A stretch of 64,000 nucleotides of DNA, taken from positions 1 through 64,000 of the forward strand of contig NZ_NISI01000001.1 of NCBI RefSeq assembly GCF_002205845.1, written 5' to 3'. This stretch comes from Roseateles puraquae. GTDB lineage: Bacteria; Pseudomonadota; Gammaproteobacteria; Burkholderiales; Burkholderiaceae_C. Each line of letters begins with the position of its first letter. Positions within the stretch are counted from its first letter, which is position 1. The translations under genes were made by a program, and so were the position numbers. The notes below the pieces were generated by a model. The model did not search any database. It was not told the origin of the DNA and saw only the letters and a program-made list of their open reading frames with translations. This document shows positions 54,196 to 62,532 of this stretch, piece by piece.

Positions 54196-55788
54196 TCAAC
54201 AAGCTGTCTGCGAACCCTCCGCCGCCCCGCCCGGAAGCGCCATCGCCTCGTCCAGTTCGGCCTTCGCCATGCGCGCCCAGCGTCCCCCTCCACGAAGGAC
54301 ATCCAGTTCGTTAGAGCACGCCCTGGCAAAGAACATCGATTCGGCCAGACCATGAGCCTGTAGGACCTGCTTCAACCTCACCATGCGATGACGAAGATCG
54401 AAGTCCTGGAACTCTGCACCCCGTACGCCGCCGCCAGCGACTTGCGCCACGACGCGTCGCAGGTTGTGCTGGACTGACTCCGAGATGGCCGGCACCGCGC
54501 GCGGCGCGGAAAGCTTGGCATGGCGGATGAACGGATTGCGCCCCACGACGAGCCCCCACGGGCGCTGGCTGCCCACGAGGTCCACGGTCATCGCCTCGAG
54601 CTTGGTCAGCCCGAAATCCCTGGCCACCTGAAGCCGAAGTGCGAGCCCAGGACTGGACTGCTCAATCTCCTCCAGCGCGCGGGCTGCATCGACGTCACGG
54701 CTGTCCACGGGAAGAACGAAGGTGCACAGCAACCGGTGGGCGGCCTCATCGCCCGCTTGTGCCGCTTGGTACAGCCAGTGCATGCCTTGCTCGACATCGC
54801 GCAGCGAGCCTGATGCCCGCAGGATGGTTGCACCCAGCCGCCGCTGGGCAATCACTGCGCCGCTGGCCGCCGCCTTCTCCAGGCAGAACCGCGCCATAGG
54901 CGGGTTGGCAACCGATCCGTTGTGGTTCGAGTGAATCTCGTACAGCCGGCTCCATGCCTCGCCGTGGCCACCGTCAGCGGCGCGCATCAGGAGCGCTGAG
55001 GCCTTTCGGAAGTTTTGGCTCGTCACCAGCGATTCCCACGCCAGGGCACCGACATCCTGGCCGCTCAAGGCCAGTCCCAACATCAACGCCGCGCCGGTGT
55101 TGCCTCGTGCAACGCAGTCGTCGAGAAGGGCCTCAATCGCCCGACGATCAACAGCGGTATCCACGGGCTGCACCTTGCTGGCATAGCTGAGGGCTTCGAA
55201 CACCTTGTCCGCCAAGCCAGCCTCAGGTGATCCATCCAACTCCAAGCTCACCGCCAGCGCCCGGAACAGGATCTGCGGCTCTTGACGCATCAACGCCCTG
55301 TCCATCGCAAACGTCAGCAAAGCGGCCCAGCCGATGCCCGGCACAGCCTTGAGGGAGCGAAGCCGCGCCACGACGCGTTCTTCGGACAAATCGTCCGGGG
55401 TATAGGCGGTCAGCACCTTCCTGGCAGCTGTCTCACCACCCGCCGCAGCGCTTCGGAACCAGCGCATCGCCTCTTCGGGATCGACGGCCGTCAATGAAAG
55501 CCAGATTGCCAGCTTCATCTGCGCGGCCGCTCTGCCGGCCTGCGCTGCTCGCTGCAGCGTGGCGACTCGCCCATGCGCAGCGATCTCGTAGAGGTCCAGC
55601 GACTCGACGATGAGCTGCAGCGTGTCGTCGGCTCGGGCGCGCTCAGCCTGCTGCAAGTACTCGAGCCCGAGCGTCACGTGGCGCGGGAATCCGCTCGTGC
55701 CTTGCAGGTATTTGCGGCCGGCCTCCAGGCAGGCCGCGATGTCTCCTCGTCGCGCCCTCGATATCAGTTGAGCATCGGGTCTTCTCAT
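54196..55788 (-). CDS. Sel1-like repeat protein
   Basis: The 530-aa protein has several Sel1/TPR-like repeats, recognisable as A-x-LGL/YLQQAE, AAQMKLAIWL, EEAMRWFRSAAAGGETAARKVL, GHGEAWSRLYEIHSNH, ARFCLEKAAASGAVIAQRRLG and GMHWLYQAAQAGDEAAHRLL. ATG 55788 has AGAAGG 6 nt upstream; a longer start at 55884 is rejected. Such repeats form solenoids for protein interaction. Partners are unknown. No signal peptide is visible. Confidence 0.8.
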   Translation of the reverse strand: MRRPDAQLISRARRGDIAACLEAGRKYLQGTSGFPRHVTLGLEYLQQAERARADDTLQLIVESLDLYEIAAHGRVATLQRAAQAGRAAAQMKLAIWLSLTAVDPEEAMRWFRSAAAGGETAARKVLTAYTPDDLSEERVVARLRSLKAVPGIGWAALLTFAMDRALMRQEPQILFRALAVSLELDGSPEAGLADKVFEALSYASKVQPVDTAVDRRAIEALLDDCVARGNTGAALMLGLALSGQDVGALAWESLVTSQNFRKASALLMRAADGGHGEAWSRLYEIHSNHNGSVANPPMARFCLEKAAASGAVIAQRRLGATILRASGSLRDVEQGMHWLYQAAQAGDEAAHRLLCTFVLPVDSRDVDAARALEEIEQSSPGLALRLQVARDFGLTKLEAMTVDLVGSQRPWGLVVGRNPFIRHAKLSAPRAVPAISESVQHNLRRVVAQVAGGGVRGAEFQDFDLRHRMVRLKQVLQAHGLAESMFFARACSNELDVLRGGGRWARMAKAELDEAMALPGGAAEGSQTAC

Positions 55789-56160
55789 CCGCGCCTTCTT
55801 TGCAGTGGCCCTTGCCAAGCCGCCTGCGTCCGTAACGGCGTCGTGGACGCCAGTGCCAACGGGCAAGCGTAAGAAGGCGGCCATGACCGCTGCCCGTCCG
55901 GCGGATTACGGTTTTGTCAGGTTGGCGCGCCGATTCACGGGTTTGTCCAGCTATGACAAGGGTGTGAATCGAAATCGCTCATTTCGCGCAAGTGCCCCCT
56001 GTCGATTCGAAGGCACAGCAACCCTGCCTTTGCGGCACCGCGCACCAGCACGCGCCCACCCAAACGGTCGAGATCATGGATTTCCCTAGGCAGCTTCCCT
56101 AGCCTGCGTAGCGCTGGGGGCGATCCAGATCCCCCGGTACCTACTGAATAGGAGAAGTAC
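55789..56160. promoter_or_regulatory. Divergent regulatory region of Sel1 gene and porin
   Basis: These 372 bp contain no supportable gene. At 56083-56104 two CCCTAG motifs stand in tandem (TCCCTAGG and TTCCCTAGCC). A GGGGGCGATCCAGATCCCCC hairpin follows near 56115-56134, just before the porin ATG, and could act in mRNA stability or regulation. TAGGAGAAGTAC precedes the ATG as Shine-Dalgarno. Confidence 0.4.
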
Positions 56161-57207
56161 ATGAAGAAGCCAGTCCTCTTGGCCTTGGCATGCAGCGCGA
56201 TGGCGAGCACCGCTTTCGCGCAAACCTCGTCGGTCACGCTGTTCGGTGTCGCCGATGCGGCCGTCCGCCAGGTGAAGAACGGCAGCGCAGGCACGGTCAA
56301 GGGCGTCACTTCGGGCGCCAACACGACCAGCCGCCTGGGCGTTCGTGGCGTTGAACAACTTGGCGGCGGCCTGTCTGCCGGCTTCCATCTGGAATCGGGT
56401 GTCGAGCTCGACACCGGCGCGGCCAACGCCAGCAAGTTCTGGAACCGCCGCTCCACCGTCAGCCTGATGGGCGAGTTTGGTGAGATCCGCCTCGGCCGCG
56501 ATACCACCCCGACGTACAACAACGCGCTCAACGACGAGTTCGGCATCGTCGGCGTGGGTTCGCGCGGTGTTTTCGTCTACGGCTCCAGCGCAGTGCTGGG
56601 CAGCGGTGCGACCACCGCCCAACGAACCGACAACGGCGTCAGCTACTTCCTGCCCAAGAACCTGGGCGGCTGGTTTGGTCAGGTGCATGTCGCCGCCGGC
56701 GAAGGCGTCGTGGGCAACAAGTACACAGGCGGCCGTCTCGGCTTCGAGAACAACACGTTCCTGGTCGGCGGTGCCATTGGCCAGACCGACGTTGGCAGCA
56801 CCCAGCCGAAGTTCAAGAACTACAACCTGCTCTTCAACTACAAGTCGCCCTGGGGCACGTTGCACACCCTCGTCGACGTGAAGAAGTGGGGCCCGCGCAA
56901 GGCTCAGGAACTGTCGATTGGCGCCACCGTCCCGGTGACCCAAGCAGGTTCGTTCCGGGTCGGCTACACCACCGTCAATCGCTCCGGTGGCCCGGTCGGC
57001 TCTGGCTATGCCGACGCCGACGACAGCACCCGCGTGGCGCTGGGCTACGTGCACGAGATGTCCAAGCGGACGGCGCTCTACGGCACCTACGCCAACATCA
57101 GCAACAAGGGTGCGGCGCGCAGCTCGGTTCTGTACACGACGCCGACCGGCATGCGCGGTGGCGAGAGCTCGTCCGGCTTGGAAGTCGGCATGCGCCACAG
57201 CTTCTGA
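56161..57207 (+). CDS. Gram-negative general porin (Omp32-like)
   Basis: This 348-aa porin has a signal peptide ending AFAQTSS, the Neisseriaceae/Comamonadaceae-type first strands (SVTLFGVADAAVRQVKNG; RLGVRGVEQLGGGLSAGFHLESG), an eyelet-loop type segment, and a terminal Phe (GMRHSF). It is a trimeric 16-stranded outer-membrane channel for small solutes. The start is confirmed by the signal peptide and the GGAGAAG upstream. Full length and intact. It is monocistronic by appearance and separated by 63 bp from flgB. Confidence 0.95.
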   Translation: MKKPVLLALACSAMASTAFAQTSSVTLFGVADAAVRQVKNGSAGTVKGVTSGANTTSRLGVRGVEQLGGGLSAGFHLESGVELDTGAANASKFWNRRSTVSLMGEFGEIRLGRDTTPTYNNALNDEFGIVGVGSRGVFVYGSSAVLGSGATTAQRTDNGVSYFLPKNLGGWFGQVHVAAGEGVVGNKYTGGRLGFENNTFLVGGAIGQTDVGSTQPKFKNYNLLFNYKSPWGTLHTLVDVKKWGPRKAQELSIGATVPVTQAGSFRVGYTTVNRSGGPVGSGYADADDSTRVALGYVHEMSKRTALYGTYANISNKGAARSSVLYTTPTGMRGGESSSGLEVGMRHSF

Positions 57208-57270
57208 TCACCAAGGCAACTGCGAGGGGATGCGCTTCGGCGCTCCCCTTTTTCTCCGGTGGAGGTGTCC

Positions 57271-57717
57271 ATGTCTAACGCACTCCGTCCCACGCCCAGC
57301 ACAGGCACGCCTTCGGCGGCGCCGGATGACGACTGGAAGGCCACGGCTCTGGTCTTCAGGGGTCAGCGTCAGGCGCTGATCGCCAGCAACATCGCCAACG
57401 CGGATACGCCGCACTACCAGGCACGCGACATCAGCTTCTCGGCGGCGCTTGAAGAAGCCAGTCGACCCAAACCTGCGGCGCCGATGGCAACCTCATCGCC
57501 CGGCCACATCGCGCCCGACCTGGTGGCGCCCCGCAGCACCCTGCAGTTCGCGGAGCACGCCCTGCCGTCCCAGACCAACCTCGACGGCAACACGGTGGAC
57601 ATGGACAGGGAACGAGCGTCCTTCCTGCAGAACTCCATCCTCCACCAACTCGCCGTGGCCTCGCTGGATGACGAGCTGAAGGAGTTCAAGATGGCGGTCT
57701 CCGATCCGCGCCGCTGA
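57271..57717 (+). CDS. flgB: Orphan FlgB flagellar proximal rod protein
   Basis: The 148-aa FlgB carries the rod-protein N-terminal motif QALIASNIANADTPHYQARDISF and the C-terminal NTVDMDRERASFLQNSILHQLAVASL. Both termini needed for rod assembly are present. GGAGGTGTCC lies directly before ATG 57271. flgB normally heads flgBCDEFG; here it is followed by the ABC-3C operon and preceded by a porin, so it is an orphan paralogue. It pairs conceptually with the orphan fliE at 31453, the protein it contacts in the basal body. Confidence 0.92.
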   Translation: MSNALRPTPSTGTPSAAPDDDWKATALVFRGQRQALIASNIANADTPHYQARDISFSAALEEASRPKPAAPMATSSPGHIAPDLVAPRSTLQFAEHALPSQTNLDGNTVDMDRERASFLQNSILHQLAVASLDDELKEFKMAVSDPRR

Positions 57718-57795
57718 CCCCGGCGTCCGGGCTAGCCCCCAGGCGCGAGCGCGCCGGCGTCCACGAGAATCGTCTGCCAGCGATGCTCTCCATCC

Positions 57796-58872
57796 ATGCC
57801 GCAGAACTCAGGCAAAACCCGTACACCGCGAACGAACCAACTGGTCGCCAAGGGCGGCGTTATCCAGCCGTCGGCACAAGTCATCCTGCTGAATCCCGAT
57901 CAGTGGGAAGAGTTCATCCTGGCCGCCACGCGCCAGCGGCTGCTGCCCAGTGGTTCACCCTACGCGAACGTCAAGCGCCTCGGCGGCGCAGGCGACGGGG
58001 GCCGCGACATCGAAGCCCGGTATGGCCAGGCCCTCGTGCGCGACGGTTGGGATCTGTACCAGGGCAAGCACTACGCCTCCGGACTGAAGCCCAGCGAGGC
58101 CTTCCCCGAGATGGCCAAGTTCTTCAAGCAACTGGCCTTGAAGACCTACCCCCGCCCGAAGCACTACTACTTCTGCTGCCCGCACGCGGTCGGCAACCTG
58201 CTGCACAACATGATGGCCGCCGGTGCGGCTACCTTCAAGGCCAACTTCCTGGCCGCCTGGAAGGGCGAAAACACGGGCATGCAAGGCATGGCCGCCGAGC
58301 TGACCCAAGACGTCCAGGCCGCGATCGACGACTTCGATTTCGACGATTTCATCGAATGTCCGGTGCATGACCTGCTGGCCTGGCACGCGCTCGACCGGAC
58401 GGCCCACCACGAGATGTTCGGCATCGTGCCGAAGCGCGGCGATGATGCGCCGATGCCCGCCCAACCGGCCAAGCACGAGACCGTCTACGTCGACCAGCTG
58501 CTTCGCGTGTATTCCGAAGACAAGACGTCTCCTGTCACCCTCGCCGATCTGGCCGGCAGCGAGTACGAAGAGCACTTCGATTCGCATCGCCAGCTCTTCT
58601 ACTGTGCTGAGGGCCTGCAGCGGTTCAGCCGCGACATCTACCCCACTGAGCATGAGTTCGAGCGGCTGCTCGACATGGTTCATGCAGGCGTCCGGCCGAC
58701 GGTGGCCCAGATCCGGCACAAAACGGGCATGGCGCGCGTCGACGCGGCCGTGGAGAAGGCATCCACCCTGCAGGTTTCGGAAAGCTGCCTGTCACCCCAG
58801 CTCCGGCCGGGTGACCTGCCCGGCACCTGCCATCACCTCGCCAATGGCGGTAGGCTCAAGTGGGTCAAATGA
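57796..58872 (+). CDS. ABC-three-component system nuclease-like component
   Basis: This 358-aa protein has a restriction-endonuclease-like N-terminal domain: RLGGAGDGGRDIEARY (D67, D71) and WDLYQGKHY (Q89-x-K91) give the Mrr-type D...QxK active-site pattern. The middle and C-terminus are helical with a conserved-looking HEMFGIV and YEEHFDSHRQLFYCAEGLQRFSRD. In ABC-3C conflict systems this component is the presumed effector. Its stop overlaps the middle-component ATG. ATG 57796 is the first credible start. Confidence 0.82.
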   Translation: MPQNSGKTRTPRTNQLVAKGGVIQPSAQVILLNPDQWEEFILAATRQRLLPSGSPYANVKRLGGAGDGGRDIEARYGQALVRDGWDLYQGKHYASGLKPSEAFPEMAKFFKQLALKTYPRPKHYYFCCPHAVGNLLHNMMAAGAATFKANFLAAWKGENTGMQGMAAELTQDVQAAIDDFDFDDFIECPVHDLLAWHALDRTAHHEMFGIVPKRGDDAPMPAQPAKHETVYVDQLLRVYSEDKTSPVTLADLAGSEYEEHFDSHRQLFYCAEGLQRFSRDIYPTEHEFERLLDMVHAGVRPTVAQIRHKTGMARVDAAVEKASTLQVSESCLSPQLRPGDLPGTCHHLANGGRLKWVK

Positions 58873-59363
58873 CGAAACCCAAGCCCATCGCCGCCTTCAA
58901 TTCGCCGTTCGAGCTGGGCGTGCGGATGGTGTATCTGCTGAATTCCCTGCAGCCGGCCGGTGCCGACCTCCAGAAGCTCGTCCTGCTCGACTACGCCGTC
59001 GTCTACTCGGACGATCTGGGGGGGCCTCCCAGCCTTCACACGCCGGTGCCGTACCGTGGCAGCGAATACCTCAGCCGCCGCGATCTCATTGCCCAAGGCC
59101 TGTACCTCATGAGCACCCGCGGCCTGGTCGCCGTTTCCATGGACGAATGCGGTATCACCTACTTCGCTGGCGACAGCGCACGGAGCATGGTTGGCGCGCT
59201 GACGTCGCCCTACCTGCGTGAGCTGGAAAACCGGTGCCGGTGGGCAGCCGCCACCTTCGCAGCGCTCAGCTCGCGCGACTTGACCGATAGATTCGCTCAG
59301 GAAGGGCGGCTGTGGGGCGCCGAGTTCGAAGGCGCCAACGCGCGGGGGCATCAATGGCAATAA
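58869..59363 (+). CDS. ABC-three-component system middle component
   Basis: The 164-aa product (ATG 58869) is the small middle component: FNSPFELGVRMVYLLNSLQPAGADLQKLVLLDYAVVYSDDL (in part) and a VAVSMDECGITYFAGDSA segment. This winged-helix-like protein links the nuclease-like and ATPase subunits in ABC-3C systems. It overlaps both neighbours (4 nt and 10 nt), so all three are translated together. The family name is from recognition; its biochemical role is not settled. Confidence 0.82.
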   Translation: MTKPKPIAAFNSPFELGVRMVYLLNSLQPAGADLQKLVLLDYAVVYSDDLGGPPSLHTPVPYRGSEYLSRRDLIAQGLYLMSTRGLVAVSMDECGITYFAGDSARSMVGALTSPYLRELENRCRWAAATFAALSSRDLTDRFAQEGRLWGAEFEGANARGHQWQ

Positions 59364-61216
59364 CGCTGAAGCGCCTGTCCGTCCACGGCCCTGGCTTGCT
59401 GCCGGCCGTGGTCGCGTTCGACGACCGTCGCACCCTCATCCGCGGCCCCAGCGACACCGGCAAGTCGCACATCTGGGACTGCATGTGGTTCCTGCTCGGC
59501 GGCACGGCGCAACCTGAGCAATTCCCAAAGTCGGCGGGCTATGACTCCCTCGAGCTCGCCTTTCTCCATGGCGAGCACGAGTACCTGGTGCGCAAAGCCG
59601 TGTCGGGCGGAGGCGCACGCGTCTTCGTGCGAATGGATGACCTGTGGGTCGAGGACGGCGCGCCGAACCCGCTCGAAGAGGTTGCACAGGAACTCGGCGA
59701 TCTGCTCGTCAAGCTGTCCGGTGCTGAGGGGAAAAAAGTGCTCCATGCACGCAGCAAGAAGGGCGCCGTCACCGGCGACGACCTGCGGCATTGGGCGTTG
59801 CTGGCGCAGCCCAGCATGATTGCCAAGGATCCGACCAAAGGCAAGGGCCATGGGTCGGACAAGCGCGTCTCTTCCTATGCGCTGTTCCTGAGCGGCCTCG
59901 ACGACTCCGCGGTCGAGCTGTACAAAAGTAGCGCGGTGAAGGACCAGGCCAAAGGCAAGCTGGCGGTAGCCCAAGCTGAGCTGGCGCGCGTGCAGAAGCT
60001 GATTCCGGCCGATACGGACCGTGCAGCTGCCGTCAAGGCTCTCGCCCGAGTCGACGAGCGACTGGACATGTTCTCCTCGCAACTTCAGGCGCGATCCTCC
60101 GTGCTCAAAGATGTCCGCCAGCAGATCGCTGCGGAAGGAGCGGCTCTTGCCGAGGCGTCAACTGAACTCGCCGGCGCCACATCGATGCGCGAGCGATTCG
60201 CGTTGCTCGACCTGAAATATTCCAGCGATCTTGCCCGGCTGGGAGCGACGGACGAGGGCATTGCCTTCTTCCAGGCCTTGCCCGAGACGCCCTGCCCGCT
60301 CTGCGGCACGCCGGTGGAACAGCACGCCGATCCCGACAGCCTGAAGCCCCGTGCGCCTTCGAAATATCGCCGCGCCATTGCCGCCGAGGCGGAGAAGATT
60401 CGCGACCTGCGCCGTGGATTGCAGCCGTCCCTTGCCCACCAGCAGGCACGCCTGGCGACGGCTGCCGCGGATGTGAGCCGTCTGACGGTGTCGTTGAAGA
60501 CTCTTGAGGAGCAGGAAGCTCTCCTCCTGCGAACCGCCGGCGAGGAGTTCGATACCGACCCTCGCGAACTGGCTGCGTCCCATACCCGCTTTTCGTCCCT
60601 GATCGATGCCTTCGACGAGGCTAGCCGATTGCAGGGTGACATCGCGCGCCTCGAGCAGGAAACGAAGCAGAAGAGGACCGCGCTCGTGCGCAACATCGGG
60701 CAACACGGCGCCGAGGTCGGTGAGGTTGCTCGCCAGATGCTCAACGATTGGGGCTTCACCGGCATCAAGTCGGTCTACGTTGACGCTGCGGCGTGCGATC
60801 TGATGATCGATGGGCGCCGTCGCCTGAGCTATGGCGCCGGCAAGCGGGGCATCTTCCTGTCTGCGATGTTCATCGCGCTGATGCAGCACGCATTGAAGGA
60901 AGGTCACCCCCACTTGGGCACCGTAGTGCTGGATTCGCCGCTGAAGGCTTATGCACAGAAGCAGTCGACGGACACTGACCGCGACGTCGCGATTGCGACG
61001 GTGAACGACCGCTTCTATAGCTGGTTGTCGCGTTTCGAGGGCCCTGGCCAAGTGATCGTCCTGGAAAACGAGGAAGTGGATGCCGCCATGGCCGCCGCCT
61101 TGAATGCCATCGAGTTCACCGACGATTACGCGCAAGGGCGCCAGGGGTTCTACCCTCCCCGGCCCACGATCGCGGCAGCCCCGCCCCCTCCTGCGCCGCT
61201 CGACGATCTCGCTTAG
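59354..61216 (+). CDS. ABC-three-component SMC/Rad50-like ATPase
   Basis: This 620-aa ABC ATPase has a Walker A GPSDTGKS at residues 31-38, a coiled-coil middle interrupted by a CPLCG zinc-hook-like motif near residue 313, and a C-terminal lobe with YGAGKRGIFLSAMF (signature-like) and VVLDSPL (Walker B). Such Rad50/SMC-like ATPases sense DNA and drive the effector in ABC-3C systems. ATG 59354 overlaps the middle component by 10 nt. A proline-rich tail ends the protein. No signs of truncation. Confidence 0.88.
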   Translation: MAITLKRLSVHGPGLLPAVVAFDDRRTLIRGPSDTGKSHIWDCMWFLLGGTAQPEQFPKSAGYDSLELAFLHGEHEYLVRKAVSGGGARVFVRMDDLWVEDGAPNPLEEVAQELGDLLVKLSGAEGKKVLHARSKKGAVTGDDLRHWALLAQPSMIAKDPTKGKGHGSDKRVSSYALFLSGLDDSAVELYKSSAVKDQAKGKLAVAQAELARVQKLIPADTDRAAAVKALARVDERLDMFSSQLQARSSVLKDVRQQIAAEGAALAEASTELAGATSMRERFALLDLKYSSDLARLGATDEGIAFFQALPETPCPLCGTPVEQHADPDSLKPRAPSKYRRAIAAEAEKIRDLRRGLQPSLAHQQARLATAAADVSRLTVSLKTLEEQEALLLRTAGEEFDTDPRELAASHTRFSSLIDAFDEASRLQGDIARLEQETKQKRTALVRNIGQHGAEVGEVARQMLNDWGFTGIKSVYVDAAACDLMIDGRRRLSYGAGKRGIFLSAMFIALMQHALKEGHPHLGTVVLDSPLKAYAQKQSTDTDRDVAIATVNDRFYSWLSRFEGPGQVIVLENEEVDAAMAAALNAIEFTDDYAQGRQGFYPPRPTIAAAPPPPAPLDDLA

Positions 61217-61302
61217 CTTCTGGCAGCCCGCCGTGCATGCGGAAGTGGCTACCTCGAACTGCCCCGACGCTCCTTCATTCGGCGCAGGCTACGGTCGTCA
61301 GA

Positions 61303-62040
61303 TCAGACCATCATCTCGATCATCAGGAGCGCCAGGAACCCGACGAAGAACATGGACGTCAGAACGGGTGTTTCGTCGACCTCATGAGCCTCCGTCAACA
61401 ACTCCTCCGTGACTAGATAGAGCAGCGCAGCCACACCAAAAGACAGCACGCCGTCCAGCACGATAGGACTGGCGCTGGCCAGGAAGTAAGCCCCAATGCC
61501 TGCGCCGGCCATGAGCAGCACAGCAAAGGTGATGGTCGTGGCCAACACCAACCGACGCGCGTTTAGCCCTCGAACTGCAGCTGCGGTTGCCACGCCGAGG
61601 AATAGCACCTCGAGCGTCATCGCGATCGTGATCAGCAAGCCCTGCCGCTCCCCGGCAGCAAAGCTCACGCCAATCAACAGCCCATCCAGGGCGATATCGA
61701 GCGCTGAGGCCAGCAACAGGCTCGTGGGTAGCGCGGAAGGCGCGGTCTTCTCCTCGCGCTCCTCGAGCCGGCGCGCCAGCGCCTTGAGGAGGAGCATGGC
61801 AATCACACCCAGCGCGAAGCCACCCAGAGTCACCCACGGCAACCGACGGTGAACGACGTCGGGAAGAAGCTCAGTTGCCAACGCTGCGAAAAGCACGCCG
61901 GCGGCAACGTGCTGAACGGCGCTCTGCACCTTCGGGCCTGGCGTGCGCACTGCCGCCACGACACCGCCCACGATCACTGCCGCCGCAGGCACTGCGGCAA
62001 ACATCATCACGCCGGCAAGCGATATCGGCTGGGCGCTCAT
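61303..62040 (-). CDS. ZIP-family metal transporter
   Basis: The 245-aa ZIP-type protein has eight predicted helices and the ZIP motifs HVAAGVLFAALATELLPDVVH, ALDIALDGLLIGVSFAAG and VTEELLTEAHEVDET. The usual HSxxDG-like ligands are partly changed to DIALDG. ZIP proteins move Zn2+/Fe2+/Mn2+ into the cytosol. ATG 62040 overlaps the stop of DUF6328 (ATGA), so the two are co-translated, downstream of the P1B-4 ATPase. An importer beside an efflux ATPase suggests homeostasis, or that it works differently here. Confidence 0.85.
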   Translation of the reverse strand: MSAQPISLAGVMMFAAVPAAAVIVGGVVAAVRTPGPKVQSAVQHVAAGVLFAALATELLPDVVHRRLPWVTLGGFALGVIAMLLLKALARRLEEREEKTAPSALPTSLLLASALDIALDGLLIGVSFAAGERQGLLITIAMTLEVLFLGVATAAAVRGLNARRLVLATTITFAVLLMAGAGIGAYFLASASPIVLDGVLSFGVAALLYLVTEELLTEAHEVDETPVLTSMFFVGFLALLMIEMMV

Positions 62041-62525
62041 GCGGACTGCTTTCGGTTCCAGGTCAGCGGCACCAGCAACCACATCAGGCCGATGAGCGTT
62101 CCGATGACGGCCGCTGCGACGTTGCCAACGGTGTGCCCCAGCACCTCAGACAGCACGAACTGCGTCGCCAGGACCAACGCGATCGCTAAAAGTGCTGCGC
62201 CGACCAGCATCTGCCTGCTCGCCCTCGCCTTGAAATCCGCCCGCCTTCGCAAGGGCCGCATCAGCCGGTGCTGGACAGCCGGCGCCGTGAACAGCACCAG
62301 GGCCGCCACCGAGAGCATGAACGTGGCCAGGAAGACGTTCTTCTCAGCCTGGACGATGCTCTTGAATCCCGGTGCGAACGGAACGGCGATCAGGAAGGCG
62401 GACAGCAGCTGGGCGGTGGGTAGCAGTACCCGCAGCTCTCCCAACATGTCTGTCAGGTCGCCGTCGTCATCGTCCATGGCCTGAACCGTCGGTGTCGGAC
62501 GATTCTGTTGATCCTCGGGTCTCAT
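62037..62525 (-). CDS. DUF6328 four-helix membrane protein
   Basis: The 162-aa product has an acidic N-terminus and four helices (LLPTAQLLSAFLIAVPFAPGF; NVFLATFMLSVAALVLFTAP; MLVGAALLAIALVLATQFVL; AAAVIGTLIGLMWLLVPLTW). DUF6328 proteins have no established function that I know. It stands between the P1B-4 ATPase (7 bp gap) and the ZIP gene (overlap), so it belongs to one metal operon. Confidence 0.8.
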   Translation of the reverse strand: MRPEDQQNRPTPTVQAMDDDDGDLTDMLGELRVLLPTAQLLSAFLIAVPFAPGFKSIVQAEKNVFLATFMLSVAALVLFTAPAVQHRLMRPLRRRADFKARASRQMLVGAALLAIALVLATQFVLSEVLGHTVGNVAAAVIGTLIGLMWLLVPLTWNRKQSA

Positions 62526-62532
62526 GGCAGCC

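Noticed and set aside
56086-57198. 370-codon minus-strand frame
   Set aside because: Antisense to the porin, which has a signal peptide and terminal Phe.
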